64,000 bases of DNA from Synechococcus sp. BIOS-U3-1. Lineage in GTDB: Bacteria; Cyanobacteriota; Cyanobacteriia; PCC-6307; Cyanobiaceae. Location: NCBI RefSeq assembly GCF_014279975.1, contig NZ_CP047936.1, forward strand, positions 806,001 to 870,000. The letters run 5' to 3'. Both the position numbers and the translations under genes were made by a program. The notes beneath the pieces were generated by a model. It saw only the letters and a program-made list of their open reading frames with translations, searched no databases and was not told where the DNA came from. Shown here piece after piece: positions 31,278-38,836 of the stretch; positions within the stretch are counted from its first letter, which is position 1, and every line of letters begins with the position of its first letter.

Positions 31278-32596
31278 TTCACTCCAGTTGAGGACAAGGT
31301 GCCGAGCAGATCGACGCCAAGGATGTCCTTGACTTGCTCGAAGAATTGACGAACCACTTTGTGGTTCAAGGCCACGAGGCTGGCCAGGCTCGATGCGTCA
31401 TTTCCATCGAGCGCAGTGATGCGTTTGAGCTGAAGCTGCGCAGGTAGTCGGGTTGCTTGCTCAAGCACCATCTCGATCTGTTGCAGCAGAAAGACAAGCT
31501 CAGCTGTGCTGCCGGCATCTTTCCAGACTTGAGTGAGCATGTCGTTCACAAGGGCGCTGGCTTTGACATCCTCTGCAGTCGCTGCTGCTTGACCTCGAGC
31601 CCGTAGCTCTTGCGCTTTTTGCTGAGCTTTGGATGGGAGAACTGCTTCAGCCTTCAGACGTAGACGCTCCAGTTCTGCGCGCACTTTTTGCAATTGTTGT
31701 TCAGCTCGCGCTCTGGCTTCCTGCTCTGCGGCTTCTGTCCGCTCCTCCTCCGAGCGGGCCTGTTTTTCCATTTGGGCGACTTTGGTTCGCACGTCGTTGT
31801 TTTTTTCAATGACCACGGTGTCGGCTTCAGTGCGCACGACTTCAGCCACTTCCTCCATCTCCGCTTCAATACGCTCGGCTTGACCGATAGCCTCTGCTTC
31901 AGCGATTTCAGCATCTCGAACGATCTGGGCCACGCGCCTTCGGCTGATCGAGTTGAGGTAGTCGACGTCGTCGTAGACACTCTGGATTTTCAGGGTGTCC
32001 AGTTGTAGGCCCAGCCTGCGTAGGTCTTCGCCAACATCATCGGCGATTTGTTCAGCAAAACGTAGGCGGTCTTCATTGACCTGCTCCGGTGTTAGCTGTG
32101 CCAGCACACTGCGAAGGTTGCCTTCCAGATTTTCTTTTGCAACCTGCACGATCTCCTTGTTGTCGCGGCCGAGAAAACGTTCGATTGCGTTGTTGCGGAT
32201 CTCGGGATCAGTGCTGACCTTCACATTGGCGATCGCCTGAATATTGAGAGGTGTACCGCCCTTTGAATAGGCGTTGTTCACTTCAACCAGGACTGGCAGC
32301 AAGGTTGCGTCCATGCGCCTGGCTGTCTCAAGAATGGGCTTCACAAAGGTGCAGCCGCCATTGGCAACGACCCGGTAGCCCTTGACGCCTTGGTTTCCCT
32401 GATTAGATCTTGAGCCTGTAACCACAAGCATTTCACTGGGTCTGCAGATGCGGATCATCCAGCGGCTGATCAGGGTGAGTGCAACGATCGCCACAAAGAC
32501 AGCGGAACCGATTGTCACTACTGCTGCTGCAGGGTTGCTGCTTGGTTGTCGTTGGGCAAAAATCGGGACTGGTTCCGAGGCCAAACTGTTGTGCAT
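31274..32596 (-). CDS. Flotillin-like SPFH/band 7 protein (first copy)
   Basis: The product is 440 residues. It has a transmembrane helix near residues 25-45 (AAAVVTIGSAVFVAIVALTL), an SPFH domain (PSEMLVVTGSRSNQGNQGVK, NAYSKGGTPLNIQAIANVKV, QVAKENLEGNLRSVLAQLTP) and a coiled-coil of Glu/Ala repeats. It is about as long as the next gene and clearly a paralog, so the pair may hetero-oligomerise as known flotillin pairs do. It lies downstream of an NfeD-like gene, the classical partner. Confidence 0.9.
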   Translation of the reverse strand: MHNSLASEPVPIFAQRQPSSNPAAAVVTIGSAVFVAIVALTLISRWMIRICRPSEMLVVTGSRSNQGNQGVKGYRVVANGGCTFVKPILETARRMDATLLPVLVEVNNAYSKGGTPLNIQAIANVKVSTDPEIRNNAIERFLGRDNKEIVQVAKENLEGNLRSVLAQLTPEQVNEDRLRFAEQIADDVGEDLRRLGLQLDTLKIQSVYDDVDYLNSISRRRVAQIVRDAEIAEAEAIGQAERIEAEMEEVAEVVRTEADTVVIEKNNDVRTKVAQMEKQARSEEERTEAAEQEARARAEQQLQKVRAELERLRLKAEAVLPSKAQQKAQELRARGQAAATAEDVKASALVNDMLTQVWKDAGSTAELVFLLQQIEMVLEQATRLPAQLQLKRITALDGNDASSLASLVALNHKVVRQFFEQVKDILGVDLLGTLSSTGVK

Positions 32597-32635
32597 GCAT
32601 GGGATGGCGGCTGCCCCTCCCTAGCCACACCCCAA

Positions 32636-33172
32636 TTAACTGACCATGTCCAGAGCATCCACAATCAACGTGGTGCCCTCACAACGCAGAATTACCACGC
32701 TCTGGCCTCGGTCCAAATGACCGCAGATACTGCGTGCTGCCCGTCTTACCAAGCTGCCGCGCACCGAGGTCTCTACAAAGCCCCGCTGACTTTCACTGAC
32801 CGGCAAGGTCACTTTGGCTTCGAGTCCGATCAGATCTCCCGCGAGTACGACCGTATTCGCATCACGTCTTGCTAAAAATCGCAACGTCAGTGATGCGCAC
32901 CACCCCAGGCTGACTCCCAATAACAGCGCGATGGGAAGGTTGAAGTGGGAGGCAGTTGTTCCTGCAAAGAGCTGTAGCAGCAGGCCGCAGAGCCCAAACC
33001 CAGCTAGTGAAAAAGACCAGAATGATGTGCTGAATAGAACAGCTGGGTTTCCACCTTCAGCGATTCCGCTTGCAGCATCACCATCAAGGATGCCGTCTGA
33101 CTCACCTGCGATCGACAACGTGATCAATACTCCGCCTGCGATCAAGCAGATGAGATAGGTCCAGGTCATCAC
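32636..33172 (-). CDS. NfeD-like membrane protein
   Basis: The product is 178 residues: one helix at the N-terminus (YLICLIAGGVLITLSIAGES), a loop, two helices (WSFSLAGFGLCGLLLQLFAG, LPIALLLGVSLGWCASLTLR) and a C-terminal OB-like domain (LAGDLIGLEAKVTLPVSESQ, RGQSVVILRCEGTTLIVDAL). That is the short NfeD layout without the protease part. First gene of the flotillin operon; 39 bp separate it from the next start. Confidence 0.75.
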   Translation of the reverse strand: MMTWTYLICLIAGGVLITLSIAGESDGILDGDAASGIAEGGNPAVLFSTSFWSFSLAGFGLCGLLLQLFAGTTASHFNLPIALLLGVSLGWCASLTLRFLARRDANTVVLAGDLIGLEAKVTLPVSESQRGFVETSVRGSLVRRAARSICGHLDRGQSVVILRCEGTTLIVDALDMVS

Positions 33173-33239
33173 AATCGACTGGCAGAAGACTCATCATGGG
33201 CTTGTCATCAGCAGTTGTCTGCAGCTGATAGCTGATCAA

Positions 33240-33266
33240 AAAAGCCCCGCTGATGGCGGGGCTTTT
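33240..33266. terminator. Bidirectional rho-independent terminator
   Basis: AAAAGCCCCGC (33240-33250) and GCGGGGCTTTT (33256-33266) form an 11-bp stem around TGATG. It ends the ferritin transcript on the minus strand and could also stop plus-strand transcription. Confidence 0.85.
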
Positions 33267-33283
33267 GATTTGCGGTTGTTGGA

Positions 33284-33868
33284 TCAGCCTTCGAGCTTGG
33301 CGGGCTTGGCGTCACCTTCCCTGAGCTCGGCGTCGATGATCATGACGGCGGCTGGGTTGTTTGCTGCGAACTTGACGCGTCCGAGCAGGTAAGCGGCTTC
33401 GTGCTCAGAGAGGCGCTGATCATCAACGATGGGATCAAGGAAGACGGAGGTGCGCCTGTCGAGATCCTGCTCAGCGGTGCTATAGAGCTGGAGTACTGAG
33501 GCGGTTACATCAGCTTCCAAGCGGAAGACATTGGCCATCACCTGTTCGACATCAGGCCATTGCTGACGAGGTGGTTCAACGGTGTCGAGAACAGGCCTCT
33601 GACCTCTAGAGATCAGGTAATCGGCGAACTTGGCGGCATGCTGCTCTTCCTGCTTGGCTTCATCGCGTAGATGCTCGGCAAAGCCGACGAGTTCGCGTTC
33701 AGCAAACCAGATGGCAGCAGCGAAATAGGCGGCTGCGGACTGACGCTCAAGGTTGAGATGAGCTTGCATGAGATCCAGCATGTCGCCGGACATGGGTTCG
33801 GCCATGGCACGGCCTGCAGGACCGACGGGAACGGCAATGGTGGCTTGAGCGGTAACTGAATTTGTCAT
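33284..33868 (-). CDS. Ferritin (bacterial, non-haem)
   Basis: The product is 194 residues from the ATG at 33868; an in-frame ATG at 33940 adds 24 residues that overlap the regulatory repeats. The four-helix ferritin core shows the ferroxidase residues: first Glu in LMQAHLNLERQSAAAYFA, ExxH in DEAKQEEQHAAKFADYL, further acidic residues in VFRLEADVTASVLQLYSTAE. It stores iron as a 24-mer in the cytoplasm. Three tandem Fur-box-like repeats lie about 80-170 bp upstream, suggesting iron control. A terminator follows. Confidence 0.9.
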   Translation of the reverse strand: MTNSVTAQATIAVPVGPAGRAMAEPMSGDMLDLMQAHLNLERQSAAAYFAAAIWFAERELVGFAEHLRDEAKQEEQHAAKFADYLISRGQRPVLDTVEPPRQQWPDVEQVMANVFRLEADVTASVLQLYSTAEQDLDRRTSVFLDPIVDDQRLSEHEAAYLLGRVKFAANNPAAVMIIDAELREGDAKPAKLEG

Positions 33869-33950
33869 GTCGAATCTCTTGGAGGGATGAGACAGTTCTA
33901 CATCACAAAAGAGCGAAAGATAAGGGTAAAAACCGAACATTAAGGGATCA

Positions 33951-34043
33951 AAATATGCTTTTGAGAATCACATTCAAGAGCCGTAAATATGCATTTGAGA
34001 ATCACAGTCAGGAGTGTAAATATGCTGATGAGAATCAGTTTCG
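33951..34043 (-). promoter_or_regulatory. Three tandem Fur-box-like repeats
   Basis: Units starting AAATATGC at 33951, 33985 and 34018 (34 and 33 bp apart) each contain TGAGAATCA, as in AAATATGCTTTTGAGAATCA. TTGAGAATCACATTCAA resembles an imperfect Fur box (TGAGAAT then ATTC). The repeats face the ferritin gene. Spacing of about three helical turns would allow side-by-side repressor dimers. Confidence 0.55.
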
Positions 34044-34419
34044 TTTGCGTGAGTTGCCCGATGAGGCCTTGTCGCTGCTGAACGGGGGTCCTAGCCGCGC
34101 TTGTTCAGCGCAGTGGCTCCAGGGCGTTCGATGTGTGTTGGTCGATGCTTTGTTCGGTCGGAGCAATGTCTCCTCCCTCAGTTATTGAGCTCGAATCCTG
34201 TGGCCCGCAGAAAGTCGTTATTTCGGTAACGAGCGAAGATGCTTATGATCACCCATGCACTGAATCATTTTCGCGCGATAGAAGTTCAGTCGCTACTTGT
34301 TCGATTTTAATGGACAAGATTTGGGTATCTTTTGTGTATGCCGAATCGCTCGAATGCATGGCGCAAAGTCGAAAAGTTTGCTGATATTTATTCAGGTTGA
34401 ATTAAGTGATAGAGAACAC
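34044..34419. other. Region without a firm gene
   Basis: A plus-strand frame (within 33862-34188) reads RLRELPDEALSLLNGGPSRA and on to SSLSY, with a leader-like end ELPDEALSLLNGG, but no ATG lies near it in that frame (a TTG is possible at about 34043). It could be a decayed double-glycine peptide. Nothing else is visible. Confidence 0.25.
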
Positions 34420-34530
34420 ATGATCCAATTGATTCAAAGCGGTATCGCCAATCGCGGCAAGTCATTTCTTGCTTCAATCGTGTTGGCCTTATTTGTTTTT
34501 GGTGTTGTGCAGATGCTTAGTACCGCTTGA
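34420..34530 (+). CDS. Very small membrane peptide
   Basis: The product is 36 residues: MIQLIQSGIANRGKSFLASI then a hydrophobic helix VLALFVFGVVQML and STA. A longer in-frame start exists at 34297. Single-helix peptides of this size are common in picocyanobacteria, but the evidence is only the helix and the open frame. Confidence 0.3.
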   Translation: MIQLIQSGIANRGKSFLASIVLALFVFGVVQMLSTA

Positions 34531-34695
34531 GTGCCAGCTTCTTTTGCTGGTCTGGGAACCTGGATAGGCTTTATCACGAGTCGTCTGGTTGTTTTGGGCT
34601 TGAGGTGTTGAGAAGCTGTATTGGGCTTTAACGGCTTGGCAATCCACCACTGCTAGGAGGGTGTCAGCGTGTTGAGCTACTGAATAAAAACATGC

Positions 34696-34950
34696 GTGTG
34701 GAGCAGATTTGATGCAGAGTTAGTGCGGTCAGCACAACCAATAGCCGTGCACGAACTTTTGTTGATTGCCCAGCTGATTGCCTCTGATGATTCAACTTTT
34801 CAAGCTTGGGTTGATAGTCGGACCCCTGAGGAGCTCTGCGAGATCTACAGAGACGGCATGATTCCTGCCAATATGCTGCCGGGCGGTCGCGCTGACACAC
34901 CCTGCGGTTTCGGCAATGTCGATGACCCTATGGATTACGTTCCTCGCTGA
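34696..34950 (+). CDS. Small hypothetical protein
   Basis: The product is up to 84 residues. The middle (LLLIAQLIASDDSTFQAWVD, RTPEELCEIYRDGMIPANML) is helical and Nif11-leader-like in composition, followed by PGGRADTPCGFGNVDDPMDY. The PGG might be a processing site, but this does not fit the usual L-x-x-V-x-GG pattern. It ends just before a convergent minus-strand gene. Function unknown. Confidence 0.5.
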   Translation: MWSRFDAELVRSAQPIAVHELLLIAQLIASDDSTFQAWVDSRTPEELCEIYRDGMIPANMLPGGRADTPCGFGNVDDPMDYVPR

Positions 34951-34970
34951 TTGATTGCTTGAGTTTTTCG

Positions 34971-35243
34971 TTAGCGAACTGGCGGTGCGCATCGACGCCA
35001 GCCGACCTGAACCATATGCCTCCAGGTCTCACTGGCGATCTGGTTCGATAACTTTTGCCTTGATTGAGGGACTGGTGGTTGTGGACGAACCCATGTGTAT
35101 GTCCTCAACTCCACCCACTGCCCAGGAGTCATTGACGAGTCGGTCTTGAACTGCACAAGCAGTTGTTGGTCACCATTTACGAGCCAGCCTTCTCCACCAG
35201 GCTTGTTGAATGGTTCAAACGGATTTAAGCATTGGTCCAACAT
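34971..35243 (-). CDS. Hypothetical protein, paralog of 25435-25902
   Basis: The product is 90 residues and aligns with the C-terminal part of the 155-residue protein at 25435 (KPGGEGWLVNGDQQLLVQFK, then TYTWVRPQPPVPQ, QVGWRRCAPPVR). The shorter length suggests that the conserved unit is about 80 residues and the longer copy has an N-terminal extension. Probably soluble. No family recognised. Confidence 0.55.
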   Translation of the reverse strand: MLDQCLNPFEPFNKPGGEGWLVNGDQQLLVQFKTDSSMTPGQWVELRTYTWVRPQPPVPQSRQKLSNQIASETWRHMVQVGWRRCAPPVR

Positions 35244-35405
35244 GAATAGAAGTCTGGCTTCGCCGGGATCTCAGCTGTCGTTGAATGTCTTCAACTCAGC
35301 ACGTTTGTCATCACTCGCTGCATCCGCGATTGTGGCAAATTTCCATGGATGCTTAATCGAACCTGTTGCTGTTTCTAGCTATCAAGGGTGTGTTGCCCAT
35401 GAGAT

Positions 35406-35579
35406 ATGCAAACTCTTCTGATGATCAGCCTTCTGATGATTGGCGTTGATGGGCCGGTCACACCCTCTGAACTCAGTCAAGATCTTCAGAATGGAATTTT
35501 GGCTGAGGAGCCCAGACTGAGCTCATCGGCTTGGACTGGTGGTCCAGAAGACAACATGTGGACAGGTGGTGAGCAATAG
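35406..35579 (+). CDS. Small hypothetical protein
   Basis: The product is 57 residues: MQTLLMISLLMIGVDGPVTP, SELSQDLQNGILAEEPRLSS, SAWTGGPEDNMWTGGEQ. The first 15 residues are hydrophobic, and two WTGG motifs occur near the C-terminus. It is below common length cut-offs. No family recognised. Confidence 0.4.
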   Translation: MQTLLMISLLMIGVDGPVTPSELSQDLQNGILAEEPRLSSSAWTGGPEDNMWTGGEQ

Positions 35580-35872
35580 TTTCATGATGGGTTGCTTCGC
35601 CCTGCGAAATCAATCTGTCTTCCTGCCTCCTTTCACGATAGAAAGTCTTTTTTTGAATTCCCATATCTTTTTCATTTTCAATTTAATATGCTTTGGAGGC
35701 CTTGACGCCTTGATAGCTTTTTGTTTTGCGCGCTAATGGCCGCTGACAGATCTAAAAAATTTGGCTATAGATAACTTAGGGATCTTGGTGGTCAGTAATT
35801 AATAATAAATCTGATGATTTCAAAGTAAACTCTATAATTGATACAGCCAGTACACAGCCTGAGCAGACTTCC

Positions 35873-36217
35873 TTGTCTTGGACCCCACAAGCGATTGCGT
35901 TATCTGTACTCCTGTTTGTTGCTGCGGGGTTTTTGGAAGTCGGTGGAGGTTGGCTCGTTTGGCAAAGTGTCAGGGAAGGGAAAAATTGGGCTTATGCCGC
36001 GTTTGGAGTGATGGCATTGATTAGCTATGGATTTGTGCCTTGTTTGCAGCCCACTTCCGACTTCGGTAGGATTTATGCAATCTATGGTGGATATTTTATC
36101 GTTCTAGCATTTCTCTGGGCCAGGCAATTTGATGGCTACTTGCCGGATCTTGGTGATGTAATAGGTGTGGGGATTGCACTTCTTGGTGTTTTTGTGATTA
36201 CGCTGTGGCCTCGTTAA
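35873..36217 (+). CDS. ynfA: YnfA/UPF0060 family membrane protein
   Basis: The product is 114 residues with four transmembrane helices, the usual size for the family. Signature segments are FLEVGGGWLVWQSVREGKNW, LISYGFVPCLQP and IYAIYGGYFIVLAFLWARQFDGYLPD (family pattern). The start is TTG at 35873: no in-frame ATG or GTG lies between the upstream TAG and this codon. YnfA-like proteins resemble small multidrug resistance transporters, with uncertain substrates. Isolated gene. Confidence 0.9.
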   Translation: MSWTPQAIALSVLLFVAAGFLEVGGGWLVWQSVREGKNWAYAAFGVMALISYGFVPCLQPTSDFGRIYAIYGGYFIVLAFLWARQFDGYLPDLGDVIGVGIALLGVFVITLWPR

Positions 36218-36338
36218 TCTCTGTCAACGTGATTCGCTATTAGTTCGAGTATTGGTTCAGCAGTAATCTTCAGTTGTTATGTTTGATTGTCGGTGATTGA
36301 GAATTCTTTTTTGACGGTTTTCATATGCTGCCTCAGAT

Positions 36339-36524
36339 TTATGGTTCTTCTTGATGGCGTCTGGATCCCATCTGTGCACGCCATAAATCAACCATTTCTC
36401 GTGCACGTGTATGAGCGGAGAGCTCTCGGCTGCTAACACCCTTGCGGTATGTCTGGTCGAGAAGCTGATCCAGCCAATCGAGAGCCGCTTCATCAAGATG
36501 CCATTCTGTGGAGTATTGACTCAT
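36339..36524 (-). CDS. Small hypothetical protein
   Basis: The product is 61 residues: MSQYSTEWHLDEAALDWLDQ, LLDQTYRKGVSSRELSAHTR, AREMVDLWRAQMGSRRHQEE and P. Composition and predicted helices are protein-like and acidic/basic balanced. No family recognised. Confidence 0.5.
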   Translation of the reverse strand: MSQYSTEWHLDEAALDWLDQLLDQTYRKGVSSRELSAHTRAREMVDLWRAQMGSRRHQEEP

Positions 36525-36630
36525 CTTTGTTCACGCTGTTGTTGTTGATGCAACATGTCATTGCTAAGAGCCTTCACTGTTTGAGCTGGCGAAGTTAGCT
36601 GCTGACCAGTTTTCATGACTCGTTGGTTTT

Positions 36631-36891
36631 TTATCTGTTCTGATACTCTTGAATGAGTTCTTGCACTGCTACTTCAGTTTCTCTTTTTTTGAATTCTTCG
36701 AGAGTCTCAATTTTCATTAGTTGCAAGTCAAAAAGCAGTTCGATCACTGCGCCACCATTGCACTCTTCGGACGAGTATCCTTCTGCGGAGTGAAGTGATT
36801 TCGCGAGGTAATCGCTCAATTCATTTTCCATTGCTTGATCTTTTCTGGAATTATATACTGTCCATGGGCTAATGACATTAATTGAACTCAA
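36631..36891 (-). CDS. Small hypothetical protein
   Basis: The product is 86 residues, or 66 if it starts at the ATG in the segment DQAMENELSDYLAKSLHSAE. The C-terminal half (IELLFDLQLMKIETLEEFKK, RETEVAVQELIQEYQ) is helical and coiled-coil-like. No family recognised. Confidence 0.45.
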   Translation of the reverse strand: MSSINVISPWTVYNSRKDQAMENELSDYLAKSLHSAEGYSSEECNGGAVIELLFDLQLMKIETLEEFKKRETEVAVQELIQEYQNR

Positions 36892-37117
36892 GAGGTGATC
36901 TGAGCTATGTATTGAGCTTATAGTTTTGTCGCATAGGGAATATGCGGCTGTATGAATATCATTGGTTTTAGCTATAATTAATCATCATAGATTTACATTC
37001 GCTTTGGTTCGAGCCTAAGAGCTGAGGGGTTGGCGCTGGTGCCGACCCCGTAAGGCTGTCTTTGACCATGGCCTTTGATTTGAGAGTCACGTCCAGTTGG
37101 AGTGACCTCTCAACTTC

Positions 37118-37285
37118 TCACCAGACTTTTGGCAGAAGTGACTGACCGGCCGCTACTTCGATCACGATTGCTACAACAAAGCCAAGCATCGCCAATCGAC
37201 CATTCCAGGTTTCTCCATCAACCCAGGTCTGCATGCCGAAGGTCTCTTCCATTGCGCTTTTGCTATCCGCTTGTTGATTGGCCAT
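37118..37285 (-). CDS. hli: High-light-inducible protein (Hlip)
   Basis: The product is 55 residues. The chlorophyll-binding helix ETWNGRLAMLGFVVAIVIEV carries the Hlip/LHC signature (W/E-x-x-N-G-R-x-A-M-x-G-F) and is followed by AAGQSLLPKVW. The hydrophilic N-terminus (MANQQADSKSAMEETFGMQT) is usual. Hlips sit in the thylakoid membrane, bind chlorophyll and carotenoid, and protect photosystem assembly intermediates under stress. It is a single gene. Confidence 0.9.
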   Translation of the reverse strand: MANQQADSKSAMEETFGMQTWVDGETWNGRLAMLGFVVAIVIEVAAGQSLLPKVW

Positions 37286-37440
37286 GGTGTTTACGAAACT
37301 TCACTTATTTTTGCAAACTTGTTCGCGTGGGGGTGCTGCAAATAGCACATGGGCATGATTCGCATGGCATCAAGCCCATGTCGCAAGGGTTCAGGCGTGT
37401 TTCGATGCTGTTGTCTCGCGGCCTAGCCACTCAGAGGAGA

Positions 37441-37659
37441 TCATCTGTTGTGAAGTTGACCTAAGAGCCTCGCTGCCAGGCCCCTAGAAATCCGCCGCTG
37501 GACGAGTAAATCGCAGATCCAGTCGAACAGTGGAATCGAATCACTGCTTGCAATCCGTTGTTCGAGTGCTCTCAGCTCAGCCACGCTTCTGCACCCTCGT
37601 AAAGCATCGATCAAGGTGTCTTCCTTGGGCTGAGCAGTCAGTACCTGTGTTGAGTTCAA
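37441..37659 (-). CDS. Small hypothetical protein
   Basis: The product is 72 residues, predicted helical: LIDALRGCRSVAELRALEQR, IASSDSIPLFDWICDLLVQR, RISRGLAARLLGQLHN. The composition is typical of small conserved proteins in marine picocyanobacteria. Function unknown. Confidence 0.5.
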   Translation of the reverse strand: MNSTQVLTAQPKEDTLIDALRGCRSVAELRALEQRIASSDSIPLFDWICDLLVQRRISRGLAARLLGQLHNR

Positions 37660-37722
37660 GCTATGGGCCGGTATCTGCTCTTGTCATGGCATCCCTTGGG
37701 TGCTCTTGTCACTCCTTGTGCG

Positions 37723-37965
37723 TCAGCGCTCACCCATTGATTCACTGTCCGTAGCTTTCAGTAGGCCCAGTGCCTGCATGACTTGCAGGCGTATTCCGCC
37801 GAGTCGGCTCCATGCAAGTAAGGCTTCTTCTTTGGATTTGTAAGGGCGCCAGTCGTCTTCCTGGATGCGTCTGCGCAGGTGACTTGCCACTCTTTCGGCG
37901 ACTCTGACATCGCTTGCAGCCTTTAGATGCAGGGGCTGGCCGTTGAGGGATCCTTCAACGCTCAT
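37723..37965 (-). CDS. Small hypothetical protein
   Basis: The product is 80 residues: an N-terminal strand pair (MSVEGSLNGQPLHLKAASDV), then helices (RVAERVASHLRRRIQEDDW, SKEEALLAWSRLGGIRLQVM). It is Arg-rich, possibly nucleic-acid binding. No family recognised. Confidence 0.5.
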   Translation of the reverse strand: MSVEGSLNGQPLHLKAASDVRVAERVASHLRRRIQEDDWRPYKSKEEALLAWSRLGGIRLQVMQALGLLKATDSESMGER

Positions 37966-38072
37966 CGTTCAAATCCATTCCAGCCCATTGTGTTGGACTG
38001 AGTCTGGATTCGACGCAGGCTGCCCTGTGCTGGCTGCATTCAATCTTGCTTCCAATGTTCCGTTGTCGTTCC

Positions 38073-38240
38073 ATGGAACCGATCGACCCTCTGTTGCTGA
38101 GTCTGTTCGCGGTTGGATTGGCTGCCAACATCACCGTGCTTGTCGTTTCGTTTCGCCAGATTGACCGAAACGAGAAGCAACGTTTACAGATCAATCGGAT
38201 GCGGGGCCGGCTCAATAGGCTTCTGCAGCAACGTTCCTGA
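38073..38240 (+). CDS. Small single-helix membrane protein
   Basis: The product is 55 residues from ATG 38073 (an in-frame ATG at 38046 is less likely). It reads MEPIDPLLLSLFAVGLAANI, TVLVVSFRQIDRNEKQRLQI, NRMRGRLNRLLQQRS: one transmembrane helix then a basic amphipathic helix. A further tiny frame (GTG 38251 to 38346, one helix) follows 10 bp later and might be co-transcribed. Confidence 0.45.
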   Translation: MEPIDPLLLSLFAVGLAANITVLVVSFRQIDRNEKQRLQINRMRGRLNRLLQQRS

Positions 38241-38349
38241 CCTGTCCCGCGTGCTGCTTCTGTTTGTTGCCGGTGGTTTTCTAGCTCTTCTTGCACTAAC
38301 GCAATATCTTGTTCGCCGCTCGATGGATGACGGGAAGGAACGCTGATCG

Positions 38350-38637
38350 TCAGCGTTTTGCGATGCCCCTGCCATTTCCGATCAGGCCTGCATCAATCAC
38401 AAGACCGACCAGAACAATCAGCAATCCACTGAACGATTGCACTCCTCCAAATGAAAAGGTCGCCCAGCAGACGCCAAGTGTTGTTGTTGGTAGTAAAACA
38501 AATCCCAGAATTGGGATGATCGGATCGGGAATTGCCAGGGAAGCGAAGGGCTCAAGCACCACTTCAGGACTAAAAAGCCAGAGCAATACCATGATCAAAC
38601 GCGGTGTGATTAGTCCAAGCGCGGCAAAAACAAACAT
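38350..38637 (-). CDS. Hypothetical three-helix membrane protein
   Basis: The product is 95 residues with three hydrophobic segments: MFVFAALGLITPRLIMVLLW, IPILGFVLLPTTTLGVCWAT and SGLLIVLVGLVIDAGLIGNG. The ATG overlaps the stop of the upstream 44-residue gene (TGATG), so the pair is coupled. No family recognised. Confidence 0.6.
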   Translation of the reverse strand: MFVFAALGLITPRLIMVLLWLFSPEVVLEPFASLAIPDPIIPILGFVLLPTTTLGVCWATFSFGGVQSFSGLLIVLVGLVIDAGLIGNGRGIAKR

Positions 38638-38771
38638 CAGCTCGCACCGACGACTTCGAAGCTTCCTGAGCTTGTCACTGAGAGAAACAACCAGAGCTTT
38701 ACATCATTCACTGCAATCTGGATCACAGGCCAGTTATCAATCTCTGGATTCATAGCAGCTGATCGGTTCAT
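38637..38771 (-). CDS. Small protein coupled to the next gene
   Basis: The product is 44 residues: MNRSAAMNPEIDNWPVIQIA, VNDVKLWLFLSVTSSGSFEV, VGAS. A second in-frame ATG at codon 7 would give 38 residues. Translational coupling to the membrane protein (TGATG overlap) supports it being real. Function unknown. Confidence 0.45.
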   Translation of the reverse strand: MNRSAAMNPEIDNWPVIQIAVNDVKLWLFLSVTSSGSFEVVGAS

Positions 38772-38836
38772 GTTTTTTAGGTGGCAAGCTCTTCTTGGGC
38801 TGTTTCAGTTGGGTTGTTTCAGTCAGGCCGCCTCAC

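Noticed and set aside
37102..37464. 120-codon plus-strand frame
   Set aside because: It is antisense to the high-light-inducible protein gene at 37118-37285 and shows no domain.
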